The notes under the pieces: model-generated
Told to the model about the DNA's origin: nothing
Database searches by the model: none
Seen by the model: the letters and a program-made list of their open reading frames with translations, nothing else
Assembly (NCBI RefSeq): GCF_032854445.1
Contig: NC_088306.1
Coordinates: 11,093,386 to 11,157,385 of the forward strand
Direction: 5' to 3'
Length of the DNA stretch: 64,000 bases
Origin: Liolophura sinensis
Lineage: Eukaryota; Mollusca; Polyplacophora; Chitonida; Chitonidae
Shown: piece after piece, positions 43,073 to 56,299 of the stretch
How positions within the stretch are numbered: position 1 is the first letter of the stretch
How the letters are laid out: the number at the start of each line of letters is the position of its first letter
Made by a program: the position numbers and the translations under genes

Positions 43073-43737
43073 AACTAAATATGTAACAAATATAACTTTC
43101 AGCCTATAATTCCGCAACGCAAAACATGCATGTCAGTGCTAATTATAAATAAATAATTAAATACCGGCTAACATATCTTTATATCGTGTTTTCATCGAAA
43201 TATATTATTCTCCGCCATTTAGTTGTCAAGCACAAAAAGTAATATAAAAATATCCTGGGATCTAAAATTATGGTTTTGTCCTTTGATGGCGACTATAATT
43301 TGAGAGAAGAATGAGTATCACAAAACAAGTGAAAAAACGACGTCAACAGCAAACCACGAAATTTCTCTATCTGGATTATCATTCTATGGAGATGAATTTG
43401 TTTCAAAAAGAAAACCCAGCTAAATACGTCATTTGGAATTTGAGCATCGTCATGAGAGAACAACAGGTCTATAATTTCGACAGTCTTTCAAAGTAGGTAT
43501 TGTGTTCGGCAGCAGCAGATACGAGCCAATGACGTCATCACCCACGTGATCGGCTGAGTACAGGATTAGGATCATGGCTAAACTTGTGGTACGGATGAAA
43601 ACTCAACAACAACAATATAAATCAGCTTTTGTTGCGTGGCTGTTAAATATATCAGCCATGCACATTTGAATTAGGTTGCATTTATGGACAGATTTTCAAT
43701 TAAAAAACCAACTGCCCACATTTACATTGACATCAGT

Positions 43738-43992
43738 TCGCTCAAAAAATTCATCTGTTAATTCTAATAGAAAGTCTGTTGCCTGAGTGATGCTAGAATG
43801 TATTCTGTTATTGCAGCAGATTATTTTGTTAAATATAACACACAGATTCTGTTAATTCAACAGAAAGATTCTATTAGACTAAGAGGATATTGTGTTGAAT
43901 ATGACAGAATATTGCGTTATAATAACAAACTACATTCTAGCATCACTCAAACAACAGATTTTCTGTTAAAAACAGGTTAAATTTTTTAGTGT
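43738..43992. repeat. MITE family F (palindromic), copy 1
   Basis: Inverted-repeat element of about 250 bases: GCTCAAAAAATTCATCTGTT and AGTGATGCTAGAATGTATTC on the left match CTACATTCTAGCATCACTC and AAATTTTTTAGTG on the right in reverse complement. Non-coding. Confidence 0.85.
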
Positions 43993-44636
43993 TGTTTCGT
44001 TTTCTTCTGTGAGAAACTTCAATGACACAGCCGGAAGCCGAGGAACACGCTACGTGTGACACGTTGATATGTTTGCCGGCCGTCCGTGATGCGCACCTCT
44101 CACCGGAGGTCGCTCAAATCTGCGGGACGGAATAACCCGAAATTTCCCGAGGCACTAATTTGGAAAAAAAACCTTTAACCCACTTCAAAGCGCATAAAAC
44201 TCACAACATTTGGTAAAGACATAGTAGGGTGTCTCCTGTTAATTTCGGCGGCCTACTTTTTCACACGCTTCAGTCTGACTCAAAAAGCAGTTATTGCCAA
44301 TGCGCATGACTTTCAGTTTCGTATGGGGGAACGACCTAGCTTTCGCTGATTTTCTTTGGTAGCGATATGCGTGCTTTTGAGGCATTAGTATCCTACAGGT
44401 TATTGGTGAAAGAAATTTTCCAGACTCTATAAGTCGGGACTGCATGTGTGGTACAAACAATACATTAGCTTCCATGCAGAATTCACCAAACGGGAACCGT
44501 GGAAATGGACAAGACGGAGTGGGTTGAAGCCCACCCACTTTATTTAAGAAAGGAGTATTATATGAGACGTCGAGCTTGGTCAGTACTTGGATGGTGACCG
44601 CTCGTGAACACCGAGTGCTGTAGGCTGTTGTCATTT

Positions 44637-44765
44637 AACCTGCGGATGGTTGTGGGTTTCCCCGGGCTCTGCCCGGTTTCCTCCCACCATAATGCTGGCC
44701 GCCATCGTATAAGTGAAATAGTCTTGAGTACGGGGTAAAACACCAATCAAATAAATAAATAAATA
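44637..44765 (+). repeat. SINE family A copy, 5'-truncated
   Basis: AACCTGCGGATGGTTGTGGG, TTTCCCCGGGCTCTGCCCGG, AATGCTGGCCGCCATCGTAT, ATCAAATAAATAAATAAAT. Close to consensus, so a fairly recent copy. Confidence 0.92.
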
Positions 44766-46514
44766 TATTATATGTTGATAAAAGGGCTCTGGACCCTGGA
44801 CTAAATTGATAGTGAGCACTTGACAAAGGAAAAACAAACATTAAACACAAAACATGGTAGTTCCAGGCATTTACATGAAGGGCTTACAACATAAATCGAC
44901 CGCTTTATTTGTCAGCCCTCACGTGATGTCATTTTACGTATTTAGACTTACTTATCCAGTACAGTGCACAGGAAATTTATTTCCTATGATAACGTTGAAT
45001 CGAACGAAGACAAAAACTTCTACCATTTGGCTTGGTGGCCTAAGCGAAGGGACTTTTTTTCTTTTCACGTACAGGGTGTTATTTTGGTCACGTGGTTGAG
45101 GATATGACGACTGTTCATTGGTTGATTTGCTTTTCGCCCTGAACATCTCAGAAGCCTGTCAACATTAAATACAGGCACTCTTCTAAACATTACCACTCCC
45201 AAATACATCTATACCTTCACAAAATTACACTTACACCCTTTAAACATTTAACTTGTACAAGTGAGAAATGTATCAGGCGCATAAGACAGGTAAGTCCAGT
45301 ATGATGCACCTTTGACCATTTGCAGGTCCTAAATATTGTTTGATTAGGAATGAACACCTGGACGTTCAAAGAGCAGGAGATAACTGATGAAACGAAATGT
45401 AAACAAAGTGCCAAAATTGTCAGCCAAGGCAGAACTATAGAAACAGGATATATCAACTTGATATCAGGTGTGTGCAAGGGTGATTTCGGTCAGTCCGTAC
45501 GGGCGTGAATCTTGTTTAAAGTCTGTCCACAATAAATCGGTCCGTATATCTACGTTTAAGTATAGTATTTGGACTATAACTCGGTAGGTGTAGCGAGATT
45601 ACCTACCATATTTATTCTAAAAATTCGTCCGATAAAGTTTATTTTAGAAACAAATATAGACCACAAAATATTAATTTTTGTCCTAAAACTTTCATTTTCA
45701 TCTTAGCAGGATATCATCCTATATACCTTCCGAATAAACGTGAAAACACTCCTCTAAGATCGATAGATCTCTCCGAATCTGGCAAAATAAGTCACTGGAC
45801 GAAATTCTAGCTTCTTTACAGTATATTGGACAAAACGTACACTGATCTCTAGTCTGGTGAGAAGTCTGGCAAGTAAGCATGCGACACTTCCGTGTATGTA
45901 CGGGTAACGTATAGATGAGCAAACATAACCATAGTGTGAAACCATCAGAACTAGATTAACCTGTGCATGTCAGATCAGCAGCATTGTGTGACTGATAGCA
46001 CAGCGTATATAGCCAGGCCTTTGTGTCACCAAAGCTCAATCAAACAGTGGGGTGGGGGGGGGGGGGGTTACAGGTTAAAGAAATGCCCACATACGCTATA
46101 CTAGTCAAAGTATTCCAGATTCGGTTGGTGTTTCTTGAAAATACGGTTGTAAGAATGCTTGAGAATACAATAAGACTTTTTCACGACTTGTTTCATAGCT
46201 GGTTAGTTTTGACTGACAAACTGGAACTTATTTTAAAGTGGAACTTATTTCAAAAGTGGTTTTATCTCAGAACTGATATATTATATCAGCAATGGCATTT
46301 CATGTGAAAAATGGATCCTACAGATGACGTTTCATGAAAATGGTGAGCTGAGAATCTGGCCGGGGTGCATTTCGAAATTTGCTTTCCAACTTTTCCAGTC
46401 AGTCAGTTTCCATATATCTAACTGATTAAACCATGTCTAAACCTTGTGTACACATCGTTTTCTTCATCACATCAGATCACCATTTATCCAATTGCAAACA
46501 TATTGAATATAAAT

Positions 46515-46690
46515 GCGTTGCCCCGGGAGACGACTTAGTCAATAAGGTCTCGTGTTCGAATCCAGCCGCCGAAAGAATTTGTTCACCTGGCGGTGTGTGG
46601 TCTATTCCCCTCGGCTCTACCAAGTTTCAACCAGCAACAAATCTGTCATATTCGTCAAGTGACATATTCTTCATAGAGGTATAAAATATC
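46515..46690 (+). repeat. Diverged tRNA-headed SINE
   Basis: The head GCCCCGGGAGACGACTTAGT ends with a good box B (GTGTTCGAATCCAGCC). The body and tail resemble family A loosely (CAAGTGACATATTCTTCATA, AATATCAATCA). The head has no clear tRNA fold, so it is not called a tRNA gene. Confidence 0.5.
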
Positions 46691-48956
46691 AATCAGTTAA
46701 TCAAATGGGACTCGATAGGCCAACCTTGCTGTGGAATAAATTCAAGAACTCGATCAGACAAATGGTCACTCATAGTACCGATAAAATCTGCCCGTTTGTA
46801 GGTTAACCTCAGTTAGGGTTTATTTTAACTGTTCGGGTATATGATTAAAATGTGTGTATGAATGTTTTGAAACTACCTGTAGGTATTGTTAAAAGTACAT
46901 TTATAACTTACCTGTAACCTCAAAGCTACAGCAGATACCGAGAAGTGTACCCGAAGTAGAGGACATGCGTATATGTATCTTCAGAATATTGACTTACAAA
47001 TTAAAAGTTGCCGATAGGTGCTATTCATTTGTGTAAAAGTTGAACGTTGTCGCGCAGAATGGAGACAGGCGGAAATGTGTCTGCCTGTGACGTCGAATGT
47101 TCTAGAGATGTACCGAAACGGTCTGGAACTCAGAGTTTCGTTCCACAATGCTGATAATGACTTTCTAGCTGTAGGCGTCTGCTATCACGATGAAGGATCA
47201 GGTCTTGGTCTGGTGGTTTGTGACTAATTTCCTTTCAGGTCGATAAGAAACAGTTGCTCAGCCCCTAGTGCCTCAGCGACATTTTAGCCAATGTAACTAA
47301 CGGCGTACAGCATAGAGTGTAAAACCAGAGTGGCTGGCAAATGGTCATATGTAACCGGTGAAATATGACCTCTAGTCAATTTACCTCAGTCAGGGTTTTA
47401 TTCTGACTGTTCATTTAATTCATAAATATTAACAACTTACACTCCACCTAGCACCATCCATGGCTTAAGCAAAATTAGGTGAACAAACATGCAGTGATTT
47501 TATGTAATTTATTAGACGTTACTGTTCTTGAGGACTCTCGTATATAGGGCCGTTCACATGGCCTTACACAAAGTTCGTTTTGGTCAGGAGATCACCAGTT
47601 AGTTTTCCCTTTGATCAGTGTGACATGCTTTTGTATTCGTCATATAATGTGTGAAAGTGCACACCTGAATACAGGTATTGCGATTTCCTCCACCAAAACA
47701 CTAATTGTTATCGTATACATGGGAAATATATGAGTACGGGGCTAAATACCAGTTCTTCATAGAAATAAACACTCGTGTTCAAAACCTAGCTACAACATAT
47801 GAGGCAATAGTTTAGATCACGATCTATATGCATTAAAAGCAGTTTGTGAAAAAGGATCTCCACATATAATATCAGCTCGATTTTTCCAAGAAAAGAAAAA
47901 CAAATCGCGCATATTACAAACATTTTAGGTGAATAAATAAACCGGATATACTGATAACGTCAATGGAGAAAAACTGAACCTAAACGTTCAACAAAAGCGA
48001 TGAGCTGATATGTTACGTAATACACGGGTGGATAAAATTACCAACAACCCTTGGACATTAGAACTCTTTGTTGTCCTACGCATTTGTTTCGGTTTTGGTT
48101 TGAAAAGCACTTTAAAAACACACCCATTTTGTGTCAGTGGAATACAACATTTACGAACTAGGCAATTCCACCTCGATCTGACGCAGTACCATTGTCATCG
48201 GCGAAGGAAAATAGGTGACACTCTACAGCATACGATTTGTATCTTTCCGCTAAAATTAATTAAAAGTTCACTTCTTTCGATTATTGATCAATTCTGTCGT
48301 TAATGTGTAGCGTCTTCAGGTCGTCCCACACGGAAATGATTTTGCTCTACCGGTAGGAAACAAAATCGATGAGCGGATATTAAAGATTGACACCAACATT
48401 AAATTAAATGCCATGGCAAAGAGCAAATTGGAAAGGTGTGCAACATATTGAATGAAATTGGCTAAAATGTACAAAAGATCGTAAAGAGGCTATAATGAAG
48501 GTTTTTGGCCAACATCGATCAGCCCAAATCTAATCAATGTTTGGCTATTATTTTAGAATTAATAACTCAAATAATTACCTTACCCAAAATATCAACCTCG
48601 TCTGTCCACATGTTCACGTTCAAAATCGGTAATTAAATCAGAAAATATGTTTTTTTTGGGGAGGGGGGGAGGGAGTCAAAAATTCCTGTAAAACAGAATT
48701 CGACAAAACCTTGGTATGCCAATCTTGAACTTATTATGTACTACACAATACTAAACACATGTGTCTGAGTTTCATTTAATGATTTTAAAACGTAATGGGA
48801 AAAGGCGCTCACGAGTACGCCTGTCATAAACAGGAGTGCAATATGTTTTGCAATGCTGTAAATACTTTTGACAACGTTAATGCGAGTCACTCCACAAAAA
48901 CGCAATACACTTGACAATATCACGCAGTGATAGTCTCACCACAATGAAGAAATATT

Positions 48957-49482
48957 CAAATGGCAATGTCACTTCTAGTCACATCACAGCTATGAAATAC
49001 ACTCGGCAATGTCAGTTCAAGTCACATCACAGCTATGAAATACACTCGGCAATGTCAGTTCTAGTCACATCACAGCTATGAAATACACTCGGCAATTTTA
49101 GTTCTAGTCACATCACAGCTATGAAATACACTCGGCAATGTCAGTTCTAGTCACATCACAGCTATGAAATACACTCGGCAATGTCAGTTCTAGTCACATC
49201 ACAGCTATGAAATACACTCGGCAATGTCAGGTCAAGTCACATCACAGCTATGAAATACACTCGGCAATGTCAGTTCTAGTCACATCACAGCTATGAAATA
49301 CACTTGGCAATGTCAGTTCTAGTCACATCACAGCTATGAAATACACTCGGCAATGTCAGGTCAAGTCACATCACATCTATGAAATACACTTGGCAATTTT
49401 AGTTCTAGTCACATCACATCTATGTAATACACTTGGCAATTTTAGTTCTAGTCACATCATAGCTATGAAATACACTTGAGAC
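48957..49482. repeat. Minisatellite, 43-bp unit, about 12 copies
   Basis: Units GTCACATCACAGCTATGAAA plus TACACTCGGCAATGTCAGTTCTA, starts at 49021, 49064 and every 43 bases. Central copies are nearly identical; the right edge is more diverged. Confidence 0.97.
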
Positions 49483-49522
49483 ATCATCACAGCGATGGAA
49501 CATCAATATGATATAAACCGTC

Positions 49523-49877
49523 CCCGATAGCAGCCTCCGCTTCGGGAGCGGTAAATCCATGGTCAATCCTGGGTCGAGTCACACCTAAGACCTTAAAAGA
49601 GTTGTAGCTTTCTCGCTTGGCGTTCAGCATGAAGGGGATAGTGCAACGACTGGTTGACCCATATCAGTATAATGGCTCGGGCGGGGTGGCTTACTTGCCT
49701 TCGGTAAGGCGTCTCAGTGAAGAAGCATTAGATAAAAGAGCGGTGGAAATTCGTCCTGCAACAAGGAGGCACATTACATGCACTCTAAGGGTTCCTTCGT
49801 CGTCATATGACTGAAAAAAATGTTTAAGTACGCCGTTAAACCCCAAGCACTCACTCACTCACTCTCCCACTCAATCA
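49523..49877 (+). repeat. SINE family B copy
   Basis: tRNA-related head (GCTTCGGGAGCGGTAAATCC, GGTCAATCCTGGGTCGAGTC as box B), body GGCTTACTTGCCTTCGGTAA, tail TCATATGACTGAAAAAAATG, AAGTACGCCGTTAAACCCCA, ending in (ACTC)n. It starts right after the 43-bp array. Confidence 0.85.
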
Positions 49878-52697
49878 ATGTGATGTTAATGACCAGAACA
49901 ACATCAAACATGTGGCGTATGCGTACACTGTGTGAGTAAACCGAGTTGATTGACCTTTGACACACATGCCTACATGGGAGCAGGTTGGCCCACGCAAGAC
50001 GAGATAGCATTGCACTTAACATCACTACATTTCTTTTCAAGCTAATTCTACTTTAACCATAATGTTATAGGACCAGTAGATGATTTTACTTTTTAAGTAT
50101 TTACATGAACAGCTAGAATTAAACCTTCACTGAGGTAAATTTATACAAGATATGACATTGTCGTCCCTGCTGGCCTTTAATGTCGGGATGGACCGACCAA
50201 CAGGAGACTGTATTCCATCCAGGGTGGGAGAAAAGGCTGCGTAACTTACCTTGGGTGCGTGGTGACCCTTGTGGGGTGTTTCATGTTCACAATAGGATCG
50301 CCCAGGGTAACGCCCAGTGGTGGCAAGAACGTGGCACGGACTTCAGGGTGTTTGTGTACAAGATGGTATATGACTGAGGTGCTTGTCGGGAACAACAGTT
50401 CACTATTACCCCCTGATCTGTGTTTTGTGGCTGGTACTGATATGCCTACCGAATCCACGCACATCACCTGTTCACACCAGCACACCTGCCTATACAGCCA
50501 TCTTAAAGACTTGATTGATGCTCAATAATGGCCAGTAACAGTGGTCAGTTAATTACACCAGCAAAGGCTGGGCTAATCCATGCGACTGCGTAGTAGTAAA
50601 GAACCTATATTTCACTATGTATCCCACCTGAATTTCTTCAAGCCAACCAGAAATGGAGATACTGTATGCATATAGACGCATACTAAAGAGCTGACCTAAA
50701 TGTTACAGTCCAGTGAAGGCCTATACACATGAACAGCCAATGTTATACTGACGTCTGATATTTAAGGTTTCCGGATTTGTGCATTGAATTCATAATACAC
50801 GATATACATACATATACGTGTAAGTGTATATAGGTTTATTTCTGCGCAGAAAAAATTTAATCCACAGGTGTAAATCGGCGGGTAGCCCTATTCTAACAGA
50901 CACTTGCAAGGCGTAACGGTCAGAACTTAATTCACAGCCAAACGTCAAATTTTACATTAATTTCAGCTGATATTTCGCACAGAGTCGTTACAGTTGTGCC
51001 ATGCAGACATCTCTGTCAGCCGTTTTTAATATATATATACTGCATTCCACTCCCGAGAGACCGGACTGCATCCAGAATAGACTCAGGTATTAAGAGTAGA
51101 CATTTTTCAAACATTCGTGCATAAAAATTGCCGGTGTGCAGTTTCTCAACATGTATTGTACGTCTTCCGATTAGCAAGATGGTCGCCTTAAAATAGCAGA
51201 GCATAACTACATGCTGTTTATACTGAGCACGAGATCCACGTATCAGAGATTAAATGTCCACTCTCTTTTTTAAAACAAGCTTAAAGCTAGAAGTGCGTCA
51301 CTTTGGTAACCGTGTTATAGAAGCCTGACGGAGACCACCCTGCAGTTTACGCTTCACACCTGACACACCTCATACCCATCGCTGCCCCGACCACAAACGC
51401 TTTGACTTGTTTTATACGCCACAATTCAGTGATATCTATGGCAGCCACGTATTTCTACATCCTTACAAATACCCCTGCTATTTCTTTATCCGACTTAAAT
51501 GTTTAGCCTTTTGTTTTGTTTTAGGTATTTTTCACTAATTTCCATCTATAATATTTTCTGCATTATATAATACTCGTGAAACCTAACAAATATTTTTTAA
51601 CAATTTTGAAGCTTGGAATCTTTCAGTTCATGCCGGATTCATTTTGCAGGCTCAGCTATTTCAAAGTTAACCCCGGTTGCACCCCACCCCCACCAACACC
51701 GGCCCCCACCACTCTGCCACATTCACATTAATTTGTTTCGAATTCGCCAGAATTAAAATGAACGAGCTGAGTGTTATACAAACTATGACGACCTAATAGC
51801 TCAGAACGCACCTTGCATGTTGTGAACATCAAGGGAGTCACATCAAACTAATTATTGTTTTAAACTTATATAAACTTTCTCAGTCTTCTACATCTTTGTA
51901 TTTCGACTGCAGTATTGAACGTGCTGATGTTTTCGAGGAAAAATGAATACACACACTAATGCTTTTCATTTCAGACACAAAGTCCTTGTACAGCACAGAC
52001 AAAAAAAGAAGAAAAACAAACGTAAAAGAAAAAAACTCACGTAATGTCTATAAACACTATAGTATTTAATCTTTCAAATAACTTACACGATACCAACGCA
52101 AAAGATGTGAACGAAGAGATACCATTGACACCAAATTTTGACACTTTCTCCACCTGTGCGCTGACATGTCTATGGTTTGGTATTTAAAGTTTAAAATAAC
52201 ATAATTATACACTATTTAATGTGGAGAACGAAAACAGCAGCTTATAGGAATGTATATATACAGGAATATCCCAGAATCTTGCACGATTGTCTTCTGTACC
52301 ACTTATCGTGGAAATATAAGTAAAAGCGAGGGTCAAATAGGTCATCCTTGTCGACCGCCTACGTGATGATCAAAAAGAATATTCACAAAGTGTATATTTA
52401 CATAAAGACTGCAGCAATAACCACACCCATCCTATTCGACCAAATCCTGTGATAATTGTTTAATGTTTGCTGTGATGTTTAATCGTCACAAGTTCCTGTC
52501 AATCGGCCTAACCATGCGAACAAGCAAAACAGGAGCTCAAGTTTCGAGACATCACTCTGGTTTATTATTTTAACCAGTTGGGCGTGTTTCGTTTGACACC
52601 AAACACACCTCCCTTATTTGGTGACAGACCACAGGAGGTCTGGAGTAATCTGTACTGTGCATGTACAATATTCAGGAATCAGGTTCAACTGTACCGA
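49878..52697. other. Intergenic, no gene seen
   Basis: A family E copy lies near 50.1 kb. Two overlapping open frames at 50.18-50.5 kb (one per strand) include a perfect minus-strand donor (AAG/GTAAGT near 50248), but no family was recognised and neither is annotated as a gene. Confidence 0.45.
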
Positions 52698-53003
52698 TAT
52701 GACCGATGGCTCAGTTAGTAGAACGTCCGTTCCGGGGGCGATAGACCTAGGGTCAATCCTTCGTCGGGTCACACCTAAGGCATTAAAAGAAAAAAGAGCT
52801 TTCTCGCTTGGCTGCTTCAGCATTAAGTGGAAGTGCAACGACTCGTATCCGTATAATAGCTCAGTATGGTAAGCAATAAAATAGCGGTGGAAATCCATCT
52901 TGCAGCAAGGAGGCGTATTGCATGTACTCTAAGGACCGTCATATGAATGAAAAATTGACAAGTACGACGTTAAACCCCAAGCACTCACTCACTCACTCAC
53001 TCA
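52698..53003 (+). repeat. SINE family B copy
   Basis: Head with box A (GATGGCTCAGTTAGTAGAAC) and box B (GGGTCAATCCTTCGTCGGGT), then body and tail (GAAAAATTGACAAGTACGAC, GTTAAACCCCAAGCACTCAC), ending (ACTC)n. A short internal deletion relative to the copy at 49523. Confidence 0.88.
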
Positions 53004-53067
53004 ATATGACTGAAGAAAAAAGCTCTTCAATGAATAAAAATGTATGCCCTGTCGAGCTGCCGTTACT

Positions 53068-53284
53068 GTTTGATTGGTGTTTTACGTCATACTCAAGAAT
53101 ATTTCATTTATACGACGGCGGCCAGCATTATGGAGGGGAGAAACCGGAGGAAACCCAGGATCATTCACAGGTTGCTGCAAGACCTTTTCACGTAGGGCGA
53201 GAGAGGGAGCCAGCATGAGCTGGACTTGAACTCCTTAGTCTGCGCCGTGCTGTTGTGCTAATCACCTCTGGCACAGAGGCCCCG
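53068..53284 (-). repeat. SINE family A copy, reversed, with head
   Basis: GATTGGTGTTTTACGTCATA, CGACGGCGGCCAGCATTATG, GAGCTGGACTTGAACTCC, and CTCTGGCACAGAGGCCCCGC at the 5' end of the element. Nearly full length. Confidence 0.88.
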
Positions 53285-53417
53285 CTGTCGTTACTACTAT
53301 ATTGCAGATAACTATGCCCCTGCACTGTAATATAGCGTGTTCAAATAGGTTATGCAATGAGAGCAACTACATGCATATCCATAGTTAATGGGTAAACTTT
53401 GAATTTACTTGTTCTTA

Positions 53418-53664
53418 CACTCAAAAAATTGATCTGTTAAATTTAACAGTAAGTCTGTTGACTGAATGATGCTAGAATGTATTCTGTTATAATAACACAA
53501 TATTGTTTCATATTCAACATTGTGTTGTGTTGGTCTTATAGAGATTATAGAATGGCTATGTCTGTCATCTTTAAAAGAATAATCTGCTGTATTAACAGAA
53601 TATATTTTAGCGTCACTCAGATAAGAGACTTTCTGTTAAATTTAACACACTAATTTTTTGAGTG
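53418..53664. repeat. MITE family F, complete, with TA duplication
   Basis: Terminal inverted repeats begin CACTCAAAAAATT and end AATTTTTTGAGTG, flanked by TA on both sides (53416-53417 and 53665-53666), the target duplication of Tc1/mariner elements. The inner arms also pair (GATGCTAGAATGTATTCTGT with ATATTTTAGCGTCACTC). Non-coding, about 247 bases. Probably moved by a Tc1/mariner transposase in trans. Confidence 0.85.
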
Positions 53665-53754
53665 TACTTATCAACCCAGGCCTGATGTTTCATCTATATG
53701 ACATCATTCAGGTTTCAGGGAGGAGAAACCTGAAGGAGCCATGCATGCATGTAG

Positions 53755-54110
53755 AGTGAGTGAGTAAGTGCTTGGGGTTTGACTTCGTACTTTACATTTT
53801 TTTTCAGTCATATGACGACAAAGGAGTCCTTGGGGGTGTATGTAATGTGCCTCCTTGTTGCAGAACAGATTTCCACCACTCTTTTATCCAGTGCTGCTTC
53901 ACTGAGACGACTTACCGAAGGCAAGTAAGCTGCCCAGCCCAAGCCATTACACTGATACGGGTCAACCAGTCGTTGCACTATCCCATTCATGCTGAACACC
54001 AAGCGAGGAAGTTGCAACTTCCTCCTTTTTTTTTTTAAGGTCTTAGGTGTGACTCGACCCAGGATTGACCCTGGGTCTACCGTTCCCGACGCGCACGCTC
54101 TACCGGGACC
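53755..54110 (-). repeat. SINE family B copy, reversed
   Basis: Starts (GAGT)n, then GTGCTTGGGGTTTGACTTCG and the reversed body. Ends with box B complement (GACTCGACCCAGGATTGACC) and GCTCTACC. Close to full length. Confidence 0.88.
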
Positions 54111-54267
54111 GGTACATGCATGCATGTAGAAGGAAACAGCTGACGTGCTATCAGGGCCGGTACATGCATGCATGCAGAAGGGCACCTCTTTTTATACCTG
54201 TCAAATGATCTTACATGACGAAGCAGCTGGTATACAGCTGAGTTTAATGTACAGTTTCATTTACAAG

Positions 54268-54508
54268 AGGGGCCCCCGTGGCTCAGTTAGTTAGCGCGCT
54301 AGCGCAGCGTAATGACCCAGGAGTCTCTCACTAATGCGGTCGCTGTGAGTTCAAGTCCAGCTCATGCTGGTTTCCTCTCCGGCCTTACGTGGGAAGGTCT
54401 GCCAGCAACCTGCGGATGGTCGTGGGTTTTCCTCCCACCATAATGTTAGCCGTCGTAGTATGCGTGAAATATTCTTGAGTATGGCGTAAAACACCAATTA
54501 AATAAATC
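54268..54508 (+). repeat. SINE family A, full length with tRNA head
   Basis: Complete element: box A region GTGGCTCAGTTAGTTAGCGC, box B GTGAGTTCAAGTCC, core ACCTGCGGATGGTCGTGGG, tail GAGTATGGCGTAAAACACC and AATAAATC. About 20 bases of the core (the GCCCGG hairpin part) are deleted compared with 58277. Confidence 0.93.
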
Positions 54509-55106
54509 AGTCAAATCATTTACAAGATTGCTGTACATCCTGAAAAGAAACAATAGAGAGACACATTCTAAAGCCATTTCGAATGTTTTGTATCTCTTGC
54601 TGTAGAAAGCAAGTCTGTACGAAAACACTCCCCCCCCCCCCTCGGAATTCTCAGAGGCCCAAAAATCTTGGACGCTGAGGTACCGTTAATTTGCACCAAA
54701 TTACAAAGCATTCTAAACTTACAAATCGCAGCAGCCGGGTTCGAACCGTCAAACTTATGGAATAGTAACTAAGAAAGAAAAATACAGAAATACTACAGGA
54801 CGTGTAGAGTGTAAGAACATACAGTGTTATATCACAAACTCCATAGTTTTTCACTGAAAACACAAATATTCAAATTCTGTAACATGTCGTTTTGTTAAAA
54901 AAAAATCTGGAAGTTTTCCCACAGATTTGGAATCTTTGCTTTCTAAGTTTGAAAAAAAAAAACCAAAAACAAAACAAAACAAAACAAAAAAAAACAAAAA
55001 AAGGATTGATACCTAAAGCAAGATATCCTGCAACCGTAGACTGCAGATGTACATCTAAACGTGTAGTATTCGTGACTCGCATACACCACCATTCAGATAT
55101 ACATGT

Positions 55107-55275
55107 TTATTTACTTGTTTACTTATTTGATTGGTGTTTTACGCCATACTCAAGAATATTTGACTTATATATGACGGCGGCCAGCATTATGATGGGAGGA
55201 AACCGAGCAGAGCCCCGGGGAACCCACGACCATCCACAGGTTGCGGCAGACCTTCCCACCTACGGCTGGAGAAGA
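55107..55275 (-). repeat. SINE family A copy, reversed, 5'-truncated
   Basis: TTATTTGATTGGTGTTTTAC, GACGGCGGCCAGCATTATGA, CCCACGACCATCCACAGGTT. Ends in the core, so head absent. Confidence 0.9.
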
Positions 55276-55647
55276 ATATACTTGTATATGATAAATAAAT
55301 ACAGCGTGGACATCCAGCCTATAAAGAGTAATGTTCTAGTTTTGTGAAAAATACAAACTTAAGGAACTTCACAAAGCGGTTGCAAGATAAACAGCACATA
55401 TATTTGCAATAAATTATACATTACTATTATAAGAACAAATAACGACAGCTGGATTCAAACCGTCTACTTGTACCTTATGACATGTAGATATATAGAAGAA
55501 TATACACGATACGTATAAAAGTCAACCATAACTCCTTGTCACCGGGCTGGGTACGGTCTATACAAAACACAGTACATTTTATCACAGGTTTGATAAATCT
55601 TCACCGCAATAAACAAACATTCCAATACATGTCGTCTTGTTACCAGA

Positions 55648-55900
55648 TCTGGGATTCATTATTCATGCCCAGTGTTGCCAAAACTGGGATTCATTATTCA
55701 TATCCCAATGTCGCCAAAGCTGGGATTCATTATTCACATCCCAAAGTCGCCAAAGCTGGAATTCATTATTCATATTCCAGTGTTACTAAATATGGGATTC
55801 ATTATTCATGTCCCAGTGTTGCCAAATCTGGGATTCATTATTCGTGCCCCAGTGTTGCCAAAGCTGGGATTCATTATTCATACCCCACTGTTGCCAAAAA
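55648..55900. repeat. Minisatellite, 36-bp unit, 7 copies
   Basis: CTGGGATTCATTATTCATAT plus CCCAGTGTTGCCAAAG, spaced 35 or 36 bases (55651, 55686, 55722, 55758, 55794, 55830, 55866). The plus-strand open frames here are 12-residue repeats with no other coding signs. Confidence 0.95.
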
Positions 55901-56299
55901 GTCCCATTGGGAACAAGGAAACTCCATGTTCTAGAAAATGTTTGAATCAACGTTTCTTGCGATTGAAGTACCTGTATTTAGATGTTACACCAATGATCCC
56001 GTACCAAGCTATAATCATTATAGTGTCAATACTGTATCTAAAGTTATATTACAACTATATAATTTATGAGGTAAATAACTTGACCAATGCTGACACAGGT
56101 AACAGTTCATTGATGAGCCAAACTGAAACACTTCTAATTCTTCGTTGTGTAGTCCATACTAAGCAAAAAGCCACACTAAAGCCGTTTATCGCACATTATT
56201 GTGCAGCACGCAAGTGAATTATACTGCACGTACAGACACAGTATCCATGTAAACAACAGAATCTAGAAGGAAAACAGACATGTTGTTATTCGAGATTAA

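Larger units (their letters stand above)
36546..43737. other. Intergenic, no gene seen
   Basis: Includes family C copies (36788-37080 and a fragment near 39.8 kb), family E tandem copies (42060-42395), a SINE family A copy (42950-43072) and poly-A near 42.74 kb. A diverged SINE tail may lie near 39.49-39.55 kb. No ORF with family features. Confidence 0.5.
43993..48956. other. Intergenic, no gene seen
   Basis: Holds a CpG-richer stretch at 44030-44160 that could be an exon or promoter but shows no decisive frame, a SINE family A copy (44637-44765), a tRNA-headed diverged SINE (46515-46690), family E copies (46796-46860 and 47300-47415), a diverged SINE tail (about 47680-47770) and G-rich runs (46053-46070, about 48655-48675). 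Confidence 0.5.

Noticed and set aside
46515-46575. tRNA gene
   Set aside because: A good box B is present, but no cloverleaf could be drawn and a SINE-like body follows. Treated as a SINE head.
50180-50530. Possible exon at 50.2-50.5 kb with a perfect AAG/GTAAGT minus-strand donor
   Set aside because: Both strands are open, no family was recognised and no convincing acceptor was fixed. A splice-like site alone is not enough.
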